Position numbers and translations under genes: made by a program
In this document: in pieces, positions 61,039 to 64,000 of the stretch
How the letters are laid out: every line of letters begins with the position of its first letter
How positions within the stretch are numbered: the stretch's first letter is position 1
The notes under the pieces: generated by a model
Databases searched by the model: none
Told to the model about the DNA's origin: nothing
What the model saw: the letters and a program-made list of their open reading frames with translations, nothing else
NCBI RefSeq assembly: GCF_001611675.1
Contig: NZ_CP014766.1
Span: 2,480,001 to 2,544,000, forward strand
Direction of reading: 5' to 3'
Source of the DNA: Pontibacter akesuensis
GTDB taxonomy: Bacteria > Bacteroidota > Bacteroidia > Cytophagales > Hymenobacteraceae
DNA: 64,000 nt

Positions 61039-61977
61039 TTAGCGCTGCGCCAGCATCTGGTGCAGCACGCCTTCTTTCAGCGCGTACGCCGACACCCGGA
61101 TTTCCTGCAGCTTATACTTCTCCAGCACAAAGTCCACGGCTATACTTGCCAGCACAATCATGTCCACGCGCATTTCCAGCATGCCGGGGATAGCCAGGCG
61201 TTCGTTGTGGTTCTTGCGGAGCAGTTCCTGGTGTACGGTATAAAAATCCTCCACCGCCAGTGTAGAAGCCACAGGCTGTGTTTGGGTGCGGGAAGTATCG
61301 CCTTTGCGCAGACCATCTATGTCGCAGAGGGTGTCGAAGGTGCCGGAGGAACCGACAAGTATGGTGGGTTTATACTTGGCTACGGCCGCTGTGAGCGGCT
61401 GCAGGCGTTCCTCCAGGTACGCTTTTTCAGCGGCTATACTTTCGGCTGTGATCGGGTCCTGGGTGAAGAATTTATCCATCAGGCGCTGCGCTCCCAGCTC
61501 AAAGCTTTGCTTCCAGAAAATTTCCTGCTGGTTGCAAAGTATAAACTCGATGCTGCCGCCGCCGATGTCCGTGATCAGGGCCGTGTTCTCGTCGAGCACC
61601 CCGGCAGCGCGCACGCCGTAGTAGATAAACTCTGCCTCGCGCGCACCGTCAATCACCTCTACCCGGATATCGGTTTGCTTGAAGATGTCCTTTACAAAGG
61701 AGTCACCGTTGCTGGCGTTGCGCACCATACTTGTCGCCAGGGCCCGCACCGTTTGTGCGCCATAGCTGTCTATTGTGGTACGGAAGTCTCGCAGGGTTCT
61801 TAACGCGCGCTCTGATGCCTCGGGCGCAATGGCCCCGTTGCTGATGCCGCCCTGCCCCAAACGCACCGGCACTTTCGTTTTATACAGCTCGTGCAGTTGT
61901 CCCTGCTCGTCTACTTCCGTTATCAGCAGGTGAAAGGTGTTGGTGCCCATGTCAATGAGGGCGAGGCGGTTGGTCAT
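61039..61977 (-). CDS. Ppx/GppA family phosphatase (exopolyphosphatase)
   Basis: 312 residues from ATG 61977. ASKHA fold: ALIDMGTNTFHLLI (phosphate 1), EAEFIYYGVRAAG with the catalytic Glu, DIGGGSIEFIL (phosphate 2). Hydrolyses polyphosphate or pppGpp; the short single-domain form is typical of Bacteroidota Ppx. The frame extends 20 codons further into the neighbouring UDG-like gene, but the chosen start gives a 25-bp gap and the usual N-terminus. Confidence 0.92.
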   Translation of the reverse strand: MTNRLALIDMGTNTFHLLITEVDEQGQLHELYKTKVPVRLGQGGISNGAIAPEASERALRTLRDFRTTIDSYGAQTVRALATSMVRNASNGDSFVKDIFKQTDIRVEVIDGAREAEFIYYGVRAAGVLDENTALITDIGGGSIEFILCNQQEIFWKQSFELGAQRLMDKFFTQDPITAESIAAEKAYLEERLQPLTAAVAKYKPTILVGSSGTFDTLCDIDGLRKGDTSRTQTQPVASTLAVEDFYTVHQELLRKNHNERLAIPGMLEMRVDMIVLASIAVDFVLEKYKLQEIRVSAYALKEGVLHQMLAQR

Positions 61978-62002
61978 GAGATTTTTCTTAAATGGGACAG
62001 CT

Positions 62003-62734
62003 TTAGTTAGCTTTGGATTCGCGTTTCCACTGCTCAATCTTGTTTATCATTAGAGCTTTGTTCAACTCAAATTGTTTTGCTCTGTGACCATTAGCACCGG
62101 AAGGGTGGGGAAAGCCGCTTAAGATATAATTACTATTTAACTTGTTGTTTGATTGTAGCTCAATAAATATATCATTGACGTTCTTCCCCAGTGGGATTAT
62201 AAGTGCATCTGTAAAGAAGCACATTTCTGGTACTAGATGAGTTTCTATTTGATTCCACAATAACGAACTTTTTAATGGTGATGGTGAGGACCCTGTATAG
62301 TTTCGACCTGAGCTAAAAACGGGATATCTGAGTGCGGATGTAGAGTGTAATAAGTCGTTGTCTAAATCAAACAGATTTGCTGTAGACTTTAGGTTTAGCT
62401 TTTCATGTAGTCCAAGTTCATCTAGCATCTTAATTAAGTTAGAACGCATTGAACCGGCGAAGCTTGACTCTGATTTGACCTTTTTCAAAGCTGATTCATA
62501 GCTGTACCCTTTATGTAATTCTGTGATGACAGTGTTGAAGGATTTTTCCATTTGAGTCCATCCTGGAGTTATGCCAACAATGACTACAGGGGCCGTCTTA
62601 TTGATGTAATCAAAAGGAGCAAAGTAGACTTCAAGGTTTTTCTCGGTTGCTATCAAATAGCCCTCTTTTATTAAATCGGTTTTAGTGTACCTATCCTTTC
62701 TTGGCTCTCTTTTAATCCTATCTTCGAAGTTCAT
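62003..62734 (-). CDS. Uracil-DNA-glycosylase-superfamily-like protein
   Basis: 243 residues. Two motifs of the superfamily: VVIVGITPGWTQ (54-58 core GITPG, the water-activating loop) and GFPHPSGANGHR (207-218, with HPS at 210-212), the DNA-intercalating loop position. The exact subfamily was not recognised. Estimated GC is near 40 percent against ~55-60 percent in the neighbours and codon use is AT-rich, which suggests recent transfer. It sits alone between the phosphatase and a methyltransferase. It could be a DNA repair enzyme or a defence glycosylase acting on modified phage DNA; neither is shown. Confidence 0.7.
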   Translation of the reverse strand: MNFEDRIKREPRKDRYTKTDLIKEGYLIATEKNLEVYFAPFDYINKTAPVVIVGITPGWTQMEKSFNTVITELHKGYSYESALKKVKSESSFAGSMRSNLIKMLDELGLHEKLNLKSTANLFDLDNDLLHSTSALRYPVFSSGRNYTGSSPSPLKSSLLWNQIETHLVPEMCFFTDALIIPLGKNVNDIFIELQSNNKLNSNYILSGFPHPSGANGHRAKQFELNKALMINKIEQWKRESKAN

Positions 62735-62821
62735 GCTTGATATCAGATTTATGGAACAACTTACTTTTGCCCCTAATAGATAAAGTCTCTCTTAAAGGGT
62801 AAGCCCACTGCTATATTTACA

Positions 62822-63715
62822 CTACCTCCTCGCTGAGCTAAACCGAAAGAACGTCCCCAACGGTAATCTCCTGTTTCCACTGTCGTGCAGGTATAGCTCG
62901 CCCAGTTCCTCGTTCTGAATCTGCTCGCCGAAGGTGCCGCGCATCAGGTTGTCCAGGATCATGGCCGAGAAGCCGATGGAGTAGAGGTTGATCAGCAGGA
63001 AATAGTCGGTGCCGTCCAGCATTTCGCGGCACAGCTTTATCATCTCGTTCAGTTCCTCTTCCAGTTGCCATTTCTCGCCGTTGGGGCCGCGGCCGTAGCT
63101 TGGCGGGTCCAGGATGATGCCGTTGTAGGTGTTGCCGCGCTTCACTTCGCGGCGGGCATACTTCATGGCGTCTTCCACGAGCCAGCGCACGTTGTCCAGG
63201 TTGCTGGCTTCCATGTTGTCGCGGGCCCAGAAGTTAACCTGCTTTATCGAGTCGAGGTGCGTTACGTCGGCACCAGCGGCTTTGGCGGCCAGGGTGGCGG
63301 CGCCGGTGTAGGCAAACATGTTCAGCACCTTCGGCTGTGGTGTTTTCAGCTTTTGGGTGGTGTCGTAGATGAACTTCCAGTTGCTGTCCTGCTCCGGAAA
63401 AATCCCTACGTGCTTAAACGATGACAGACCAAGTCGGAAACGCAGTTTCAGGTCGTTGTACTGGTAGTTGATGAACCACTGCTCCGGCATTCCTTTCTTC
63501 AGTTTCCACTGGCCTTTCTCCTGGCTGCCCTTGTCGCGGGTGAACACGGCGTTGGCCATGCGCTGCCACTCCTGCTCCGGCAAGTGCTTGTCCCAGATGG
63601 CCTGAGGTTCAGGGCGCGCCACGTAATAGTCTCCGAAACGCTCTAACTTCTCAAAATTTCCGGAATCCACCAGTTCGTAGTCAGCCCAGTTTTCTGTTGT
63701 TAAAAAGGAATACAT
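62822..63715 (-). CDS. Class I SAM-dependent methyltransferase (RlmI/RlmK-like)
   Basis: 297 residues. N-terminal part followed by the Rossmann methyltransferase: LNMFAYTGAATLAAKAAGADVTHLDS (motif I and II) and ILDPPSYGRGPNGEKW (motif IV, DPPxYG as in RNA methyltransferases). The family modifies rRNA bases, most likely 23S rRNA cytosine or guanine; the exact site is not known. 106 bp separate it from divergent dapF. Confidence 0.86.
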   Translation of the reverse strand: MYSFLTTENWADYELVDSGNFEKLERFGDYYVARPEPQAIWDKHLPEQEWQRMANAVFTRDKGSQEKGQWKLKKGMPEQWFINYQYNDLKLRFRLGLSSFKHVGIFPEQDSNWKFIYDTTQKLKTPQPKVLNMFAYTGAATLAAKAAGADVTHLDSIKQVNFWARDNMEASNLDNVRWLVEDAMKYARREVKRGNTYNGIILDPPSYGRGPNGEKWQLEEELNEMIKLCREMLDGTDYFLLINLYSIGFSAMILDNLMRGTFGEQIQNEELGELYLHDSGNRRLPLGTFFRFSSARR

Positions 63716-63821
63716 ATCTTTGTCGTTAATTTCTGGCTTTGTGCCGGTTGGCGGCTAAATTACGCATTATCCGCCGAACCTGAAAAAGGCACGGAGTCGC
63801 CTATTTATTTGTTACAGCTAC

Positions 63822-64000
63822 ATGGCAATAAGCTTTTATAAGTACCAGGGCACGGGCAACGACTTCGTGATGGTCGATAACCGCAAACATAATTTTCCGG
63901 CTGATGATGAAGCGCTGGTAAAATCGCTCTGCGACCGCCGTACCGGTGTGGGCGCAGACGGCTTGATTTTGCTGCAGAACCACCCGGACTACGACTTCGA
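63822..64000 (+). CDS. dapF: Diaminopimelate epimerase, N-terminal part (3' end outside window)
   Basis: The frame runs from ATG 63822 to the window end, ~59 residues: MAISFYKYQGTGNDFVMVDN, then RKHNFPAD and LCDRRTGVGADGLILLQ. The GTGNDF and GADGL motifs identify DapF, which makes meso-DAP for peptidoglycan and lysine. The two catalytic Cys residues lie beyond the window. Confidence 0.95.
   Translation, partial: MAISFYKYQGTGNDFVMVDNRKHNFPADDEALVKSLCDRRTGVGADGLILLQNHPDYDF

Noticed and set aside
63715..63722. TATCTTTG as dapF promoter
   Set aside because: It fits the -7 consensus but overlaps the divergent methyltransferase start, and its only upstream TTG is at 15 bp, so support is too weak.

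Overview
The window looks like chromosomal DNA of a Bacteroidota bacterium, probably Cytophagales/Hymenobacteraceae (Pontibacter-like). That placement is an inference from four things: the promoters read TTTG-N19-21-TAnnTTTG; starts follow A-rich leaders rather than strong Shine-Dalgarno sites; the tRNA-Tyr/Gly/Thr-tuf-tRNA-Trp-secE-nusG order is typical of the phylum; and lipoproteins, Reg_prop-type kinases and sigma/beta-barrel anti-sigma pairs are present. Both ends cut through genes: ahcY at the left and dapF at the right.

Layout. 0-7 kb: end of ahcY, a LytTR response regulator with its beta-propeller histidine kinase, and two family-2 glycosyltransferases. 7-11.3 kb: an ECF sigma factor with a small zinc anti-sigma, then gmk and nadD, facing frr, pyrH and a biotin carrier protein. 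11.3-13.9 kb: an M1 peptidase lipoprotein. 14-45.6 kb: the core information-processing block, with four tRNAs, tuf, secE, nusG, rplKAJL, rpoBC, a DUF3467 gene, rpsL-rpsG-fusA-rpsJ, then the full S10-spc-alpha run from rplC to rplQ including secY, map, infA and rpoA. A terminator and new promoter separate rpsJ from rplC, and another promoter lies before rpsH. 45.6-50.6 kb: carA, eno, a DivIC/FtsB-like gene and an HscA-type Hsp70. 50.6-51.1 kb: a gene-free stretch rich in hairpins. 51.1-64 kb: accessory and envelope genes, namely an Ldh-family dehydrogenase, a TPR protein, a triplicated beta-helix lipoprotein, an ECF sigma factor coupled to a predicted two-membrane-spanning anti-sigma factor, an Ig-like lipoprotein, a Ppx/GppA phosphatase, an AT-rich uracil-DNA-glycosylase-like gene, an RlmI-like methyltransferase and the start of dapF.

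The two most interesting signals are these. (1) The heptamer AAGTATA/TATACTT occurs roughly 70 times by eye, in genes and between them, in all reading frames, and often forces ATA-CTT for Ile-Leu. (2) The ECF sigma/trans-envelope anti-sigma pair at 57.9-60.0 kb sits between two lipoprotein genes whose upstream regions share a 37-bp element with ECF-promoter geometry, which suggests a local envelope-stress regulon.
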